Below, one piece after another: positions 6,743-15,127 of a stretch of 49,222 nucleotides of DNA; position 1 is the stretch's first letter; the number at the start of each line of letters is the position of its first letter. Location of the stretch: positions 1 through 49,222 of the forward strand of contig JANXVI010000026.1 in NCBI GenBank assembly GCA_025351745.1. The letters run 5' to 3'. Source of the stretch: Rhodoferax sp. (GTDB lineage Bacteria > Pseudomonadota > Gammaproteobacteria > Burkholderiales > Burkholderiaceae_C). The notes under the pieces were generated by a model. It was not told the DNA's origin. It did no database searches and saw nothing but the letters and a program-made list of their open reading frames with translations. Both the position numbers and the translations under genes were made by a program.

Positions 6743-6756
6743 AGAGAACAAACCGC

Positions 6757-6777
6757 AGGCCGCTTAACGGACGGCCT
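6757..6777 (+). terminator. Weak GC hairpin after the small exported protein
   Basis: AGGCCG (6757-6762) pairs with CGGCCT (6772-6777) around a 9-base loop. It is followed by only a short T-poor tail, so termination would be weak. The rest of 6743-6934 shows nothing I can name. Confidence 0.35.
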
Positions 6778-6934
6778 CTGTGCTTGGACCGGGCTGGTTG
6801 CCAGACACCTGACCCACCATCGCAGCCAATTGCGTGTTCATTTTGCGCGACCGTAGTAGCACCTTGGGGTGCTCTCTCACAAAAACGCGGAACACATTGG
6901 CGCGGAAAGACCAGCACCAGCCAAGTCGCAGTGC

Positions 6935-8686
6935 CTATTCGTCCAACTGCTGCAACAGGTACAGGCGTTGGTAGATGCCCTGGTCCAGCGCCATCAAGGC
7001 CTCATGCGTGCCCTGCTCGTGGATACGCCCATGGTTGAGCACAACGATGCAGTCGGCCGCACGTATCGTCGAGAGGCGATGCGCAATCGCAACTACAGTG
7101 ACACGGCCACGCAGTTCTGAAAGCGCCACTTGCACGATTTGTTCGGTCTCGGAGTCGATGTGGGCGGTTGCCTCGTCCAGAAACAGTATGCGCGGCCGGC
7201 CTGCCAGCGCACGCGCAATCGCAATTAACTGCTTTTGGCCCACCGACAAACGCGCGCCACCTTCGCCCAGCAGCGTGTCATAGCCCTGCTCCAACTGCAC
7301 AATAAAGTCATGACAATGGGCTGCGCGGGCAGCCGTTTCGATGTCGATCTGAGTGAGCTTGCGCCCCATGGTGATGTTGTCACGCACGCTGCTCGCCAGC
7401 AAAAACGGGTCTTGCGGCACCAGCCCCACGTCGGCCCGAAATTGCACGTCACTGAAGTGCGACAGCGCAATGCCGTCCAGCGCGATGCGGCCAGATTGAG
7501 GTTGGTAGAAGCGCAACAACAAGCTCAACAACGTGGACTTGCCGCTACCCGTGTGTCCCACCAGGCCGTAAAACCCACCTGCAGGAATGTCCAATGACAA
7601 ATCGTGCAGCACCACATTGGCCGGGTCATATCCAAAGCGCACTTGCGAAATGTGAATGGCGCCATGGCTGATGCGCTCGGGGCCGGCCCGCGCCGCCGGG
7701 CGACGCTCTTGCAATAATGCGTCCACCCGTGCGGCTGCCACCACGGCCTGTTGCAACTGGCCAAACTGCAATGTGATCTGGATCAACGGGTCTACGACAC
7801 GACCTATGTAACTGACAAAGGCGTACAAAATGCCGATCTCCAACGCGCCCAGGCTGCGCTGGCCAAAGGTGTAAATCACCACTGCCAACAAGGCGACGTT
7901 GATCAAATCCAGCAGCGGCCGCAGCAGCCAGGCGTTGACCCGCATTTCTGCCATCCGAGATGCCAAGTGCTGCTGGTTGGTGCGCTCAAAGCGGTCGCGG
8001 AAACGCTGCTGCGCATTGCTGGCCTGCACCACCGCCATTCCAGCAATGGATTCGGACATCTGGGCATTGATGTCACTGCGTTTCTGGCGCGCGCGGGCCA
8101 CTGCGGGTGCACTCCAGCGTTGGTAAAACCAAACGATGACCACCACCACCGGTATCAGTGTCAGCACAATCAGCATCAGCCGCCAGTCCAGCCAAGCCAT
8201 GGCGCCCAAGGCCCCCAGCACCACAATGCTGCTGTCCAGCATCACGAACAGCACCTGCACGTACAGGCTCTTGACCTGCTCCGTGTCGTTGGTCACGCGG
8301 CTGACGAGTTGCCCGGTGATGGCCTTGTCGAAGAATGCCATGGGCAGGCGCAGCACGTGGCCGTAAACCTCTTCACGCAGGCGGCGCACCGAACGCATGG
8401 CCACGCCGGCCAGGCGCGTCAATTGCAGGTAACGAATAACACTGGCTACGCTGCCTGCCACCACAATACCCGCCAGCAGCAGGCCCATATCCCACAGAAC
8501 CAGGTTTTTGGGCAGCAGGTATTTATCGATGAAGTACTTGCCCAGCAAGGGGCCCGCGGCTTCCAGCAACGCCGCTAACAGCAACCATGCCGTGCCCCAC
8601 AACACGTGGCGCCGCTCGGGTGCTGCGGCATGCAGCAGCAGGGAAACGGCCCGGCGTGTATTGTGTGGTGCGAGTTCAGGCTGCAT
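6935..8686 (-). CDS. mdlB: ABC exporter half-transporter, MdlB type
   Basis: This 583-residue protein has six N-terminal membrane helices (about residues 25-310) and a C-terminal nucleotide-binding domain with Walker A GHTGSGKST, a signature motif LSVGQKQ in place of LSGGQ, Walker B ILFLDEATAHID with the catalytic Glu, and an H-loop AHRLST. It should pair with the gene immediately upstream, whose stop lies inside this gene (11-base overlap), forming a heterodimer with one degenerate ATP site. E. coli MdlAB and TmrAB-like exporters have this arrangement. The substrate is unknown; lipids, drugs or peptides are all possible. The ATG is at 8686. Confidence 0.88.
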   Translation of the reverse strand: MQPELAPHNTRRAVSLLLHAAAPERRHVLWGTAWLLLAALLEAAGPLLGKYFIDKYLLPKNLVLWDMGLLLAGIVVAGSVASVIRYLQLTRLAGVAMRSVRRLREEVYGHVLRLPMAFFDKAITGQLVSRVTNDTEQVKSLYVQVLFVMLDSSIVVLGALGAMAWLDWRLMLIVLTLIPVVVVIVWFYQRWSAPAVARARQKRSDINAQMSESIAGMAVVQASNAQQRFRDRFERTNQQHLASRMAEMRVNAWLLRPLLDLINVALLAVVIYTFGQRSLGALEIGILYAFVSYIGRVVDPLIQITLQFGQLQQAVVAAARVDALLQERRPAARAGPERISHGAIHISQVRFGYDPANVVLHDLSLDIPAGGFYGLVGHTGSGKSTLLSLLLRFYQPQSGRIALDGIALSHFSDVQFRADVGLVPQDPFLLASSVRDNITMGRKLTQIDIETAARAAHCHDFIVQLEQGYDTLLGEGGARLSVGQKQLIAIARALAGRPRILFLDEATAHIDSETEQIVQVALSELRGRVTVVAIAHRLSTIRAADCIVVLNHGRIHEQGTHEALMALDQGIYQRLYLLQQLDE

Positions 8687-10418
8687 CCAGGCTCGCCTCC
8701 AGTTGTTGGTAACGCCATTGCGTTGCGTACCAGCCGTTCAACTCCAGCAAGTTGGCATGGTCACCTTGCTCGATGACTTTGCCGTGCTTGAGCACCAGAA
8801 TGTGGTCGGCGTCCATGACTGCGCTCAGGCGGTGGCTGACGATCAGCGCCGTGCGCCCGGCCCGCGCGCTGCGCAGGTGCTGCAAAATGTCGGTCTCGGT
8901 CTGTGTGTCCACCGCCGACAGTGCGTCGTCCAACAGCAACAGTGGCGCATCGGTCAGCAGTGCACGGGCAATGGCCACACGCTGCCGTTGCCCCCCCGAC
9001 AACGCGATGCCCTTCTCGCCCACCGGGGTGTCATATCCTCGCGGCATGCGGGCAATGTCGTCGTGGATGGAGGCCAGGCGTGCGGCCTGTTCGACCTCGG
9101 CGCGGCTGGCGTCGGCTTTGGCCAACGCGATGTTGTCTGCAATCGAGGCGGAGAACAAAAACGGCTCCTGAGGCACCCAACTGATGGCGCGGTTCAGTGC
9201 GTCCAGGCTGTAGTCCGATAGCAGCTTGCCACCCCAGACAACATTGCCAGACTGCGCCGCGTACTGCCGCAGTATCAACCGTAGCACGCTGGACTTGCCC
9301 GAACCCGTGGCGCCAACCAGCCCCAAAGTCTGCCCCGGCAACAGGCTCAGCCGCAAGCCGGACAAAGCCACTGTTTGGTGGCCAGGGTAGGCGAAATTTA
9401 CGCCGTCAAATGTCAGCGCGCCCGGCACCACGTGGTCGCACACACCATGGTCATCAATAGACAGCGGCGCATCCAGCGTGGGCTGCAGACGACCCCATGC
9501 GGCACGCCCACGCTCCAACAAGGCCAGCACCCAGCCCGCGGCAAACATGGGCCAAATCAGTTGGCCCAGGTACATGCTGAAGGCCGTGAGCGCGCCAATG
9601 CTTAACTCGCCGTGCCAGACCAAATAGCCGCCCAGCCCGAGCGTCAGCGCAGTAGCACTGACCAACGTAATACCCACGGCGGGCTCAAACGCTGCCTCCC
9701 AGCGCTGCGCGCGCAAACTGGCACTGGCAGCGGCTTCGGCCAGGTCAGCAAAGCGGGCAGCACTGCGTGCTTCGAGGCCAAGTGCGCGCAGCGTTCGCAC
9801 ACCGGTCAGGGTTTCCTGCACATGGTCGTTGAGTTTGCCAAACGCATCCAGTGAATCCTTGGAGGCCTGGTGGATGTGGTTGGAGATGCGCCAGAATGCA
9901 ATCGCCATCAATGGGAACGGCAACAACGCTGCGCCCGCCAAGCGGCCATCCACTCCCAGGGTCATCATGGCCACTACCATGATCAATGTCAGCGAGCCGT
10001 CAAAGCCAGCCAACATGGCCTCGCCCGAAGCCATTTCCACCGAGTCGATGTCGTTGGTGGCCAATGCCATTAAATCGCCCGTGCGCTTTTGCTGGAAGAA
10101 ATGCGGCCCTTGCACACACAAACGCGCATATAGGCGCTGGCGCAATTGCGCGCCCAGCCGATAACTGGCGGCGAACAGTTGCAGGCGCCAGCCCGCACGC
10201 AAGAAATAGATCGCAACCCCGGCCAGCACCAACCAGGCCAACTGGCGTAGCAAGGAGTCTCCGCTCAGCGTGTGTGCCACCAGGGCATCCACGATGTGGC
10301 CCACCTGGCGCGGAATAAAGACCGTCAGCGCCGCCACCGACGCCAACATGAGAGCGGACAGCAGGTAGGGGCGCCAGTTTTGGCGAACGTAAAGACCAAT
10401 GAGGCCGGTCAAAGTCAT
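8676..10418 (-). CDS. mdlA: ABC exporter half-transporter, MdlA type
   Basis: This 580-residue partner protein has a six-helix membrane domain and an ATPase domain with Walker A GATGSGKSS, a canonical signature LSGGQRQ, and Walker B LLLLDDALSAVD, where the catalytic Glu is replaced by Asp. The Asp variant together with the canonical signature means that the active ATP site combines this protein's LSGGQ with the Glu of the MdlB-type partner, as in other heterodimeric exporters. An AGGGA ribosome-binding site lies 11 bases ahead of the ATG at 10418. It is followed by the partner gene with an 11-base overlap. Confidence 0.88.
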   Translation of the reverse strand: MTLTGLIGLYVRQNWRPYLLSALMLASVAALTVFIPRQVGHIVDALVAHTLSGDSLLRQLAWLVLAGVAIYFLRAGWRLQLFAASYRLGAQLRQRLYARLCVQGPHFFQQKRTGDLMALATNDIDSVEMASGEAMLAGFDGSLTLIMVVAMMTLGVDGRLAGAALLPFPLMAIAFWRISNHIHQASKDSLDAFGKLNDHVQETLTGVRTLRALGLEARSAARFADLAEAAASASLRAQRWEAAFEPAVGITLVSATALTLGLGGYLVWHGELSIGALTAFSMYLGQLIWPMFAAGWVLALLERGRAAWGRLQPTLDAPLSIDDHGVCDHVVPGALTFDGVNFAYPGHQTVALSGLRLSLLPGQTLGLVGATGSGKSSVLRLILRQYAAQSGNVVWGGKLLSDYSLDALNRAISWVPQEPFLFSASIADNIALAKADASRAEVEQAARLASIHDDIARMPRGYDTPVGEKGIALSGGQRQRVAIARALLTDAPLLLLDDALSAVDTQTETDILQHLRSARAGRTALIVSHRLSAVMDADHILVLKHGKVIEQGDHANLLELNGWYATQWRYQQLEASLDAA

Positions 10419-10438
10419 GTGCGTAGGGTCCCTGCCGA

Positions 10439-11902
10439 TTAGGGGCGGCGGCGTTCCAACTTGGCTTCTTCATAGAAGCGCGTTTTGTTGGCAAACATGG
10501 CTTGGTCCGCAGCATGCAGACCCACCTCGACCAGAGCAGCCGATGTACACGTGGCAATGCCAATCGCCATACTCAGGCCTTGCCCGGGGTAAAACTGGTT
10601 GTTCAACTCGATCATGGATTCAATTCGCTCCTGCAAGCCTGCGGCTACTCTTTCATCACAGCCCGGCATCAGCGCAATGAACTCGTCGCCACCGATGCGT
10701 GCCACGCAGTAAGGATAACCGGCCGTGGCATTGGTCAGTACTTCCCCTGCACGGCGAAGCACGGCGTCACCGGCCGCGTGTCCGTGTTCATCATTGATGC
10801 GCTTGAGGCCATTGAGGTCCATGGCCATGACGGTCAACGGCCAAGGCCCCTTGCGGCTGATGCGGTTGAGCTCGTCGACATAGAAGGCCCGGTTGCGCAG
10901 TTTCGTCAGGGCATCGTGTTTGCCCAGGTATTCCAGGTAGGCCTCAGCCTTTTTACGGGCGGTAATATCGATCAGCGAGACCAACACCTGGCTCCAGTCA
11001 GCCTGGTGTGCCGGCGGTATCGCAAACTGCATGTGGATGTGGATCAGTTCCCCACTGAGCGAATAGTTCACCACCTCGCGCAACTGCATGGTTTTTCCAT
11101 CCCACAGGTCGATCAATTGCTCGGCGAACGAATTGTGCATTTCGTCGCGGAACACCAAGCCCAATTTGCCGAGCAATTCTTCCTGGTTATGCGCTGCGAA
11201 CATGGTCAGCGTTTGGCGGTTGACGCTGATGACACGGATTTCTTCCGCGCACTGGCTGACAAAATCCGGGTGCACGCTGATGAAGACCCGAAAGTCGCTT
11301 ATGCCTTGGGAACGCACCTCATCGAGCAGTCGCTTGACGCCACTAAAGTCCTCCACCCACAGCGACACCGGAGAATAATCAAACAGATCGCGCGCGTACT
11401 GCTCGCTGACGGCCAGCTTCTGCTGAGCCTGGGTGGCTACAGTGGTATCTTCAAGCGAAACCATGACCCGGTCCCAACTGGCTTCATGGCCATGCAATAC
11501 GCGAACATGGATGCGAGCGTCTATGCGTCGGCCGTCCAGCGCGTAGTTCACGGTCTGGTTGGAGAATTCCAAAGTGCCATGCCACAGATAATTCATCTCC
11601 GTCAGCATCTGGCCCAAGGTGTCGTCCCTGAACACTTCTGAAAGTCGCACCACCAGTTCTTGCTGACTGCGGGCGGCAAACAACCCCAGCGTCTGCCGGT
11701 TGACCTTTAAAACCTTGAGGCAGGCGGCGCATTGCTGAAGTAACCCCGGTGTTTGGACCACATGGTCTGCCAGGTCGGTCACCCCCTGCGCGCGCCAGCC
11801 ATTAAACAAAACCTTGAGCGCGCTGTAGTCTTCTAGCCATAGCGAAATGGGGGCCGATTCAAACATCAGCTCGAAATCTGTCTCGGGTTGTAACTGCGCC
11901 AT
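10439..11902 (-). CDS. Diguanylate cyclase with two tandem PAS domains
   Basis: The 487-residue cytoplasmic protein has two similar PAS units (about residues 8-135 and 150-295). Both contain SAPISLWLEDYSA / YSPVSLWVEDFSG openings and VNRQTLxxFAAxxQEEL motifs, evidence of an internal duplication. The C-terminal GGDEF domain (about 325-480) has an intact GGDEF signature and MAMDLNGLKRINDEHGHAAGD, so it should make cyclic di-GMP from GTP. The RxxD inhibitory site that usually stands just before GGDEF is absent (the stretch reads AGYPYCVARI). No membrane segment is seen, so the signal is intracellular. The gene lies 20 bases upstream of the exporter pair on the same strand and could be cotranscribed. 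Confidence 0.88.
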   Translation of the reverse strand: MAQLQPETDFELMFESAPISLWLEDYSALKVLFNGWRAQGVTDLADHVVQTPGLLQQCAACLKVLKVNRQTLGLFAARSQQELVVRLSEVFRDDTLGQMLTEMNYLWHGTLEFSNQTVNYALDGRRIDARIHVRVLHGHEASWDRVMVSLEDTTVATQAQQKLAVSEQYARDLFDYSPVSLWVEDFSGVKRLLDEVRSQGISDFRVFISVHPDFVSQCAEEIRVISVNRQTLTMFAAHNQEELLGKLGLVFRDEMHNSFAEQLIDLWDGKTMQLREVVNYSLSGELIHIHMQFAIPPAHQADWSQVLVSLIDITARKKAEAYLEYLGKHDALTKLRNRAFYVDELNRISRKGPWPLTVMAMDLNGLKRINDEHGHAAGDAVLRRAGEVLTNATAGYPYCVARIGGDEFIALMPGCDERVAAGLQERIESMIELNNQFYPGQGLSMAIGIATCTSAALVEVGLHAADQAMFANKTRFYEEAKLERRRP

Positions 11903-12033
11903 GCCGACACCTCCTGATGGTCATTGTCCACCAGTGAGCGCTGCGTTGCCACGTTCACACGGAGATCCCGCAAGCAGAACTTCATCAGCCCTTTACGATA
12001 CACACGTTGGCAGGCGAGTAAACTATTTAGCAT

Positions 12034-12816
12034 ATGTGCCAACTCCTTGGAATGAACAGTCTGCTGCCCGCCAGTTTGACCTTGAGCTTTACCGGGTTTT
12101 CGCAGCGCGGCGGCTGCACAGACCACCATTCCGATGGCTGGGGCATCGCCTTTTTTGAGAGTGATGGCCAAAACCCCGGCAAGGCAGCGCGCTATTTCGT
12201 CGACAAAGAAAGCGCCGCCACATCTCCGATCGCGCAGATGCTGCGCACTTATCCCATCAAAAGCCATAACGTGGTGGCCCACGTGCGCAAAGCTACGGTC
12301 GGTGGCGTCACGCTGGAAAACTGCCACCCCTTTGTGCGCGAGCTCTGGGGCCGCTACTGGGTGTTTGCCCACAACGGCGATCTCAAAGACTACAGCCCGC
12401 CGCTGCACGGCGCCTTCAAACCTGTAGGCGACACCGACAGCGAATTGGCGTTTTGCTGGTTATTGCAAGAGCTCAACAAATCGCATTTCGGCGTTCCAAG
12501 TGTGGAGGAACTGACCCACACGTTGCGCGAACTGGTTCCCCGCATCGCCAAGCAGGGCACCTTCAATTTCTTGCTGAGCAATGGCCAGGCACTTTGGGCG
12601 CATGCCAGCACCAAACTGCACTATGTGCAGCGCCAACACCCGTTCGCACATGTACAACTCAAGGATGAAGACGTAAAGGTGGATTTGGCCGAACTCAACA
12701 GCCCAGAGGACCGCTTGGTCATCGTGGTGACCGAGCCCCTCACCACCAACGAAGATTGGGTCGCATTGGAGCCCGGGGAGCTCAAGGTATTTGTGGATGG
12801 GGCGGTGTTGGCATAG
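12034..12816 (+). CDS. Class II glutamine amidotransferase (YafJ family)
   Basis: The 260-residue protein starts MCQLLGMNS, putting the Ntn nucleophile Cys at position 2 as in class II glutaminase domains. Downstream are DGWGIAFF, VVAHVRKAT and FAHNGDL, which form the glutamine site, and TDSELAFCWLL. E. coli YafJ and related stand-alone domains share this. They hydrolyse glutamine or gamma-glutamyl compounds, and some act on gamma-glutamyl peptides or deaminated glutathione-like compounds. No synthetase partner is adjacent. The start is fixed by the need for Cys at position 2. Confidence 0.88.
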   Translation: MCQLLGMNSLLPASLTLSFTGFSQRGGCTDHHSDGWGIAFFESDGQNPGKAARYFVDKESAATSPIAQMLRTYPIKSHNVVAHVRKATVGGVTLENCHPFVRELWGRYWVFAHNGDLKDYSPPLHGAFKPVGDTDSELAFCWLLQELNKSHFGVPSVEELTHTLRELVPRIAKQGTFNFLLSNGQALWAHASTKLHYVQRQHPFAHVQLKDEDVKVDLAELNSPEDRLVIVVTEPLTTNEDWVALEPGELKVFVDGAVLA

Positions 12817-12917
12817 ATTCGCCGCAGCAGCGGGCGGGATGGAAAAGTTATCGGAATGTGATACGCCGATCAGCGCAAGCCACTATGTTCGACTCCTCAA
12901 TCTAAACTACCGTAACC

Positions 12918-13742
12918 ATGCATCGCCGCCACGCGCTCACAGTCCTTGTTATCGGCCCATTGATTTCCAGCACCGCCACTACCTTGGCCCAAAGCTCCGG
13001 TTTTGACCATGACTACGCACGGTGGGATGCGCTTTTGAAAGCCCACGTCAAGTGGCTGCCGGACGGCAAACAGTCCCGGGTAAACTACCGGGGGTTTGCA
13101 AGCGAACGCGCCGTGCTGCACCAGGTGTTAGCACAGTGGTCCGAGGTGACACCTGCCGGGTTTGCCGGTTTTACCCCAGAGCAGCGTATGGCGTTTTTGA
13201 TCAACGCATACAACGGGTTTACCGTCGAACTCATCCTGACTCAATATCCCAACCTCAAGTCCATCAAGGACCTTGGGAGTTTGTTGCGCTCTGCCTGGAA
13301 GGGAAAATTCTTCAGCTTGCTAGGCGAATCCCGCAATCTGGATTGGATCGAGAACGAGCAATTGAGACTCAAATTCAGTGACCCCAGAGTTCATACGGCC
13401 ATTAACTGTGCCAGCATTGGCTGCCCTGCCCTGAGGCCCGAAGCGTTTACCGCTGGCACTCTCAACGCGCAACTGGCAGACGGGATGTCTCGCTTCATGG
13501 GCGACCACACACGCAACCGGTACAACACCGAGTCGGGCAAGCTGGAAGTCAGCGCAATCTTCAAATGGTTCCGCGAGGACTTTGAAAAGGGCAACAAAGG
13601 ATTTTCCCGGTTGGACGATGTGTTCGCGGTGTATGCCGACCAGCTGACGGACGACAGCATTGCCCGCGCCAAATTGGCCAGCAAGACAGTGGGCGTGGTC
13701 TTTCTCGATTACGACTGGTCACTCAACGACCTGGGTCGTTGA
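12918..13742 (+). CDS. DUF547 domain exported protein
   Basis: The 274-residue protein has an N-terminal signal peptide (cleavage likely after TTLAQ). The mature domain has the DUF547 signatures AFLINAYNGFTVELIL, DLGSLLRSAWKGKFF, the catalytic-looking VHTAINCASIGCPALRPEAF (His and Cys as in a cysteine protease-like fold) and IFKWFREDF. The family's reaction is not known. It stands in front of the remnant of a YHS-domain gene, a pairing I recall from other betaproteobacteria. It is probably periplasmic. Confidence 0.88.
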   Translation: MHRRHALTVLVIGPLISSTATTLAQSSGFDHDYARWDALLKAHVKWLPDGKQSRVNYRGFASERAVLHQVLAQWSEVTPAGFAGFTPEQRMAFLINAYNGFTVELILTQYPNLKSIKDLGSLLRSAWKGKFFSLLGESRNLDWIENEQLRLKFSDPRVHTAINCASIGCPALRPEAFTAGTLNAQLADGMSRFMGDHTRNRYNTESGKLEVSAIFKWFREDFEKGNKGFSRLDDVFAVYADQLTDDSIARAKLASKTVGVVFLDYDWSLNDLGR

Positions 13743-13783
13743 AGCGATCGCGTGGTTCAAATCACCCTCACTGCGCTGCATAA

Positions 13784-13915
13784 ATCCAATCCCGCTGGGC
13801 CGTGAGCGACGGCAAGTTGTTTCTCAACTTCAAAGGCGACCTCAATGACACGTTCGCCCGTGGCACCGATGGGGTCATTGTCAAAGCCGGGTACAACAAG
13901 GGGCGGCTTGAATAA
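13784..13915 (+). pseudogene. Remnant of a YHS-domain protein (C-terminal end)
   Basis: One reading frame between stops at 13781-13783 and 13913-13915 encodes 43 residues with no start. It reads RWAVSDGKLFLNF followed by about 28 more residues, ending with KAGYNKGRLE. This fits the closing segment of small secreted YHS-domain proteins (W..VDGKLYLNYN...D..G.I.KA). No signal peptide or N-terminal YHS core is found in any frame upstream, where the DUF547 gene ends at 13742. It looks like a 5'-deleted gene. The remaining stretch 13916-14158 is AT-richer and shows no gene. Confidence 0.5.
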
Positions 13916-14158
13916 ATAATGCGGTAGTGGTGCGCTGGGGCTGGAAGACTCGCCACTAACTTCACGCACCGATCGACAGATAACCATGCATTGCTGCCAA
14001 GATACCCTATTTGAAAGGGGGTGCAATGCGCGTGGTCGCAGGACTTGCCAGAATCGCCACTTCCTTCGACTCGGTATGGTCGCTCATCCATGCACTCTGT
14101 AAGAATGGTCCTCGTTTTGCGACCAATGTCTAGCTGACGATATTGAAAGAAAGATCCC
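13916..14158. other. Gene-free stretch upstream of the arsenosugar operon
   Basis: This 243-base stretch between the YHS remnant and arsS holds no convincing coding sequence. It presumably contains the promoter of the long operon that starts at 14159. I see no clear sigma-70 pair, no obvious ArsR-type operator and no terminator with a T-tract. Confidence 0.4.
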
Positions 14159-15127
14159 ATGCACGCCACGCTCCCCTTTTTGGCCAAAACCGACTTTCCA
14201 CGCATTCGGCGCCGTGCACTGGAGACCCTGCAAGTCAACTTGGGCTACAAGTGCAACCAAACCTGTTTGCATTGCCACGTCAATGCGGGCCCGAACCGCA
14301 CTGAGATGATGGACGGTGGCACAGTCGATCAGGTGTTGGCCGTATTGCAGCAACGTTCGGTGCAAACACTGGATTTGACCGGTGGCGCCCCCGAACTCAA
14401 TTCCCACTTCCGCAGGCTAGTCATGTCTGCCAGAGCCCTTGGCGTGAGGGTCATTGACCGCTGCAACCTGACTATTCTGTTTGAGGAAGGTCAGAAAGAT
14501 GTGGCCGATTTCTTGGCCGCTAACCAGGTGGAAGTGGTTGCATCCATGCCCTGCTATTCGGTGGAGCGTGTGGATCGGCAACGCGGCGAGGGCACGTTTG
14601 ACAAAAGCATTGCCGCATTGCGGATTCTCAACGCCCTGGGCTTTGGGGTCGAGGGCAGCGGTCTGGTACTGAACCTCGTATACAACCCGCAAGGCGCGGT
14701 TCTGCCGCCCGAACAAACCGGATTGCAGGCCGATTACAAGCGGGAGCTGGCAGCGCACTTTGGGATCACGTTTAACCAATTGTTCGTGCTGGCCAATATG
14801 CCGATTCAGCGTTTTGGCAGTACCTTGATTTCCAAAGGCCAGTTCCAGCCATATCTGAATATTCTCAAGGCCGCGTTTAAACCGGAAAACCTAGATACGG
14901 TCATGTGCACGTCCATGGTCAGCGTGGACTGGCAAGGCTATCTTTTTGACTGCGACTTCAACCAAATGCTAGCCTTGCCCATGGCTGTACCGGGCAAAAC
15001 CCGTCCCCATGTGACGGATCTATTGGCAGGCGACCACAGCACCGGTGCGATCCGGATCGCTGACCACTGCTACGGTTGTACGGCCGGCCAAGGCAGTAGC
15101 TGCGGCGGCGCATTGAAGGCTGCATGA
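14159..15127 (+). CDS. arsS: Arsenosugar biosynthesis radical SAM protein ArsS
   Basis: The 322-residue protein carries C32-xxx-C36-xx-C39 (CNQTCLHC) within LQVNLGYKCNQTCLHCHVNAGP, which places it in the ArsS (TIGR04167) radical SAM family. Other family features are LDLTGGAPELN, ASMPCYS and a Cys-rich C-terminus (CDFNQM, CYGCTAGQGSSCGG) that probably binds a second cluster. ArsS transfers the 5'-deoxyadenosyl group of SAM to a methylated trivalent arsenical. It heads an eight-gene operon with two TIGR04282/04283 transferases. The ATG at 14159 is preceded by AAAGAAAGA, and the stop overlaps the next gene as ATGA. Confidence 0.9.
   Translation: MHATLPFLAKTDFPRIRRRALETLQVNLGYKCNQTCLHCHVNAGPNRTEMMDGGTVDQVLAVLQQRSVQTLDLTGGAPELNSHFRRLVMSARALGVRVIDRCNLTILFEEGQKDVADFLAANQVEVVASMPCYSVERVDRQRGEGTFDKSIAALRILNALGFGVEGSGLVLNLVYNPQGAVLPPEQTGLQADYKRELAAHFGITFNQLFVLANMPIQRFGSTLISKGQFQPYLNILKAAFKPENLDTVMCTSMVSVDWQGYLFDCDFNQMLALPMAVPGKTRPHVTDLLAGDHSTGAIRIADHCYGCTAGQGSSCGGALKAA

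Noticed and set aside
6743..6934. Possible small gene between the exported protein and the ABC exporter
   Set aside because: No ORF with a ribosome-binding site or recognisable residues was found. Only a weak hairpin is visible.
10502..11641. Open frame of 379 codons opposite the diguanylate cyclase
   Set aside because: It is antisense to a well-conserved GGDEF protein and has no known motif or ribosome site.
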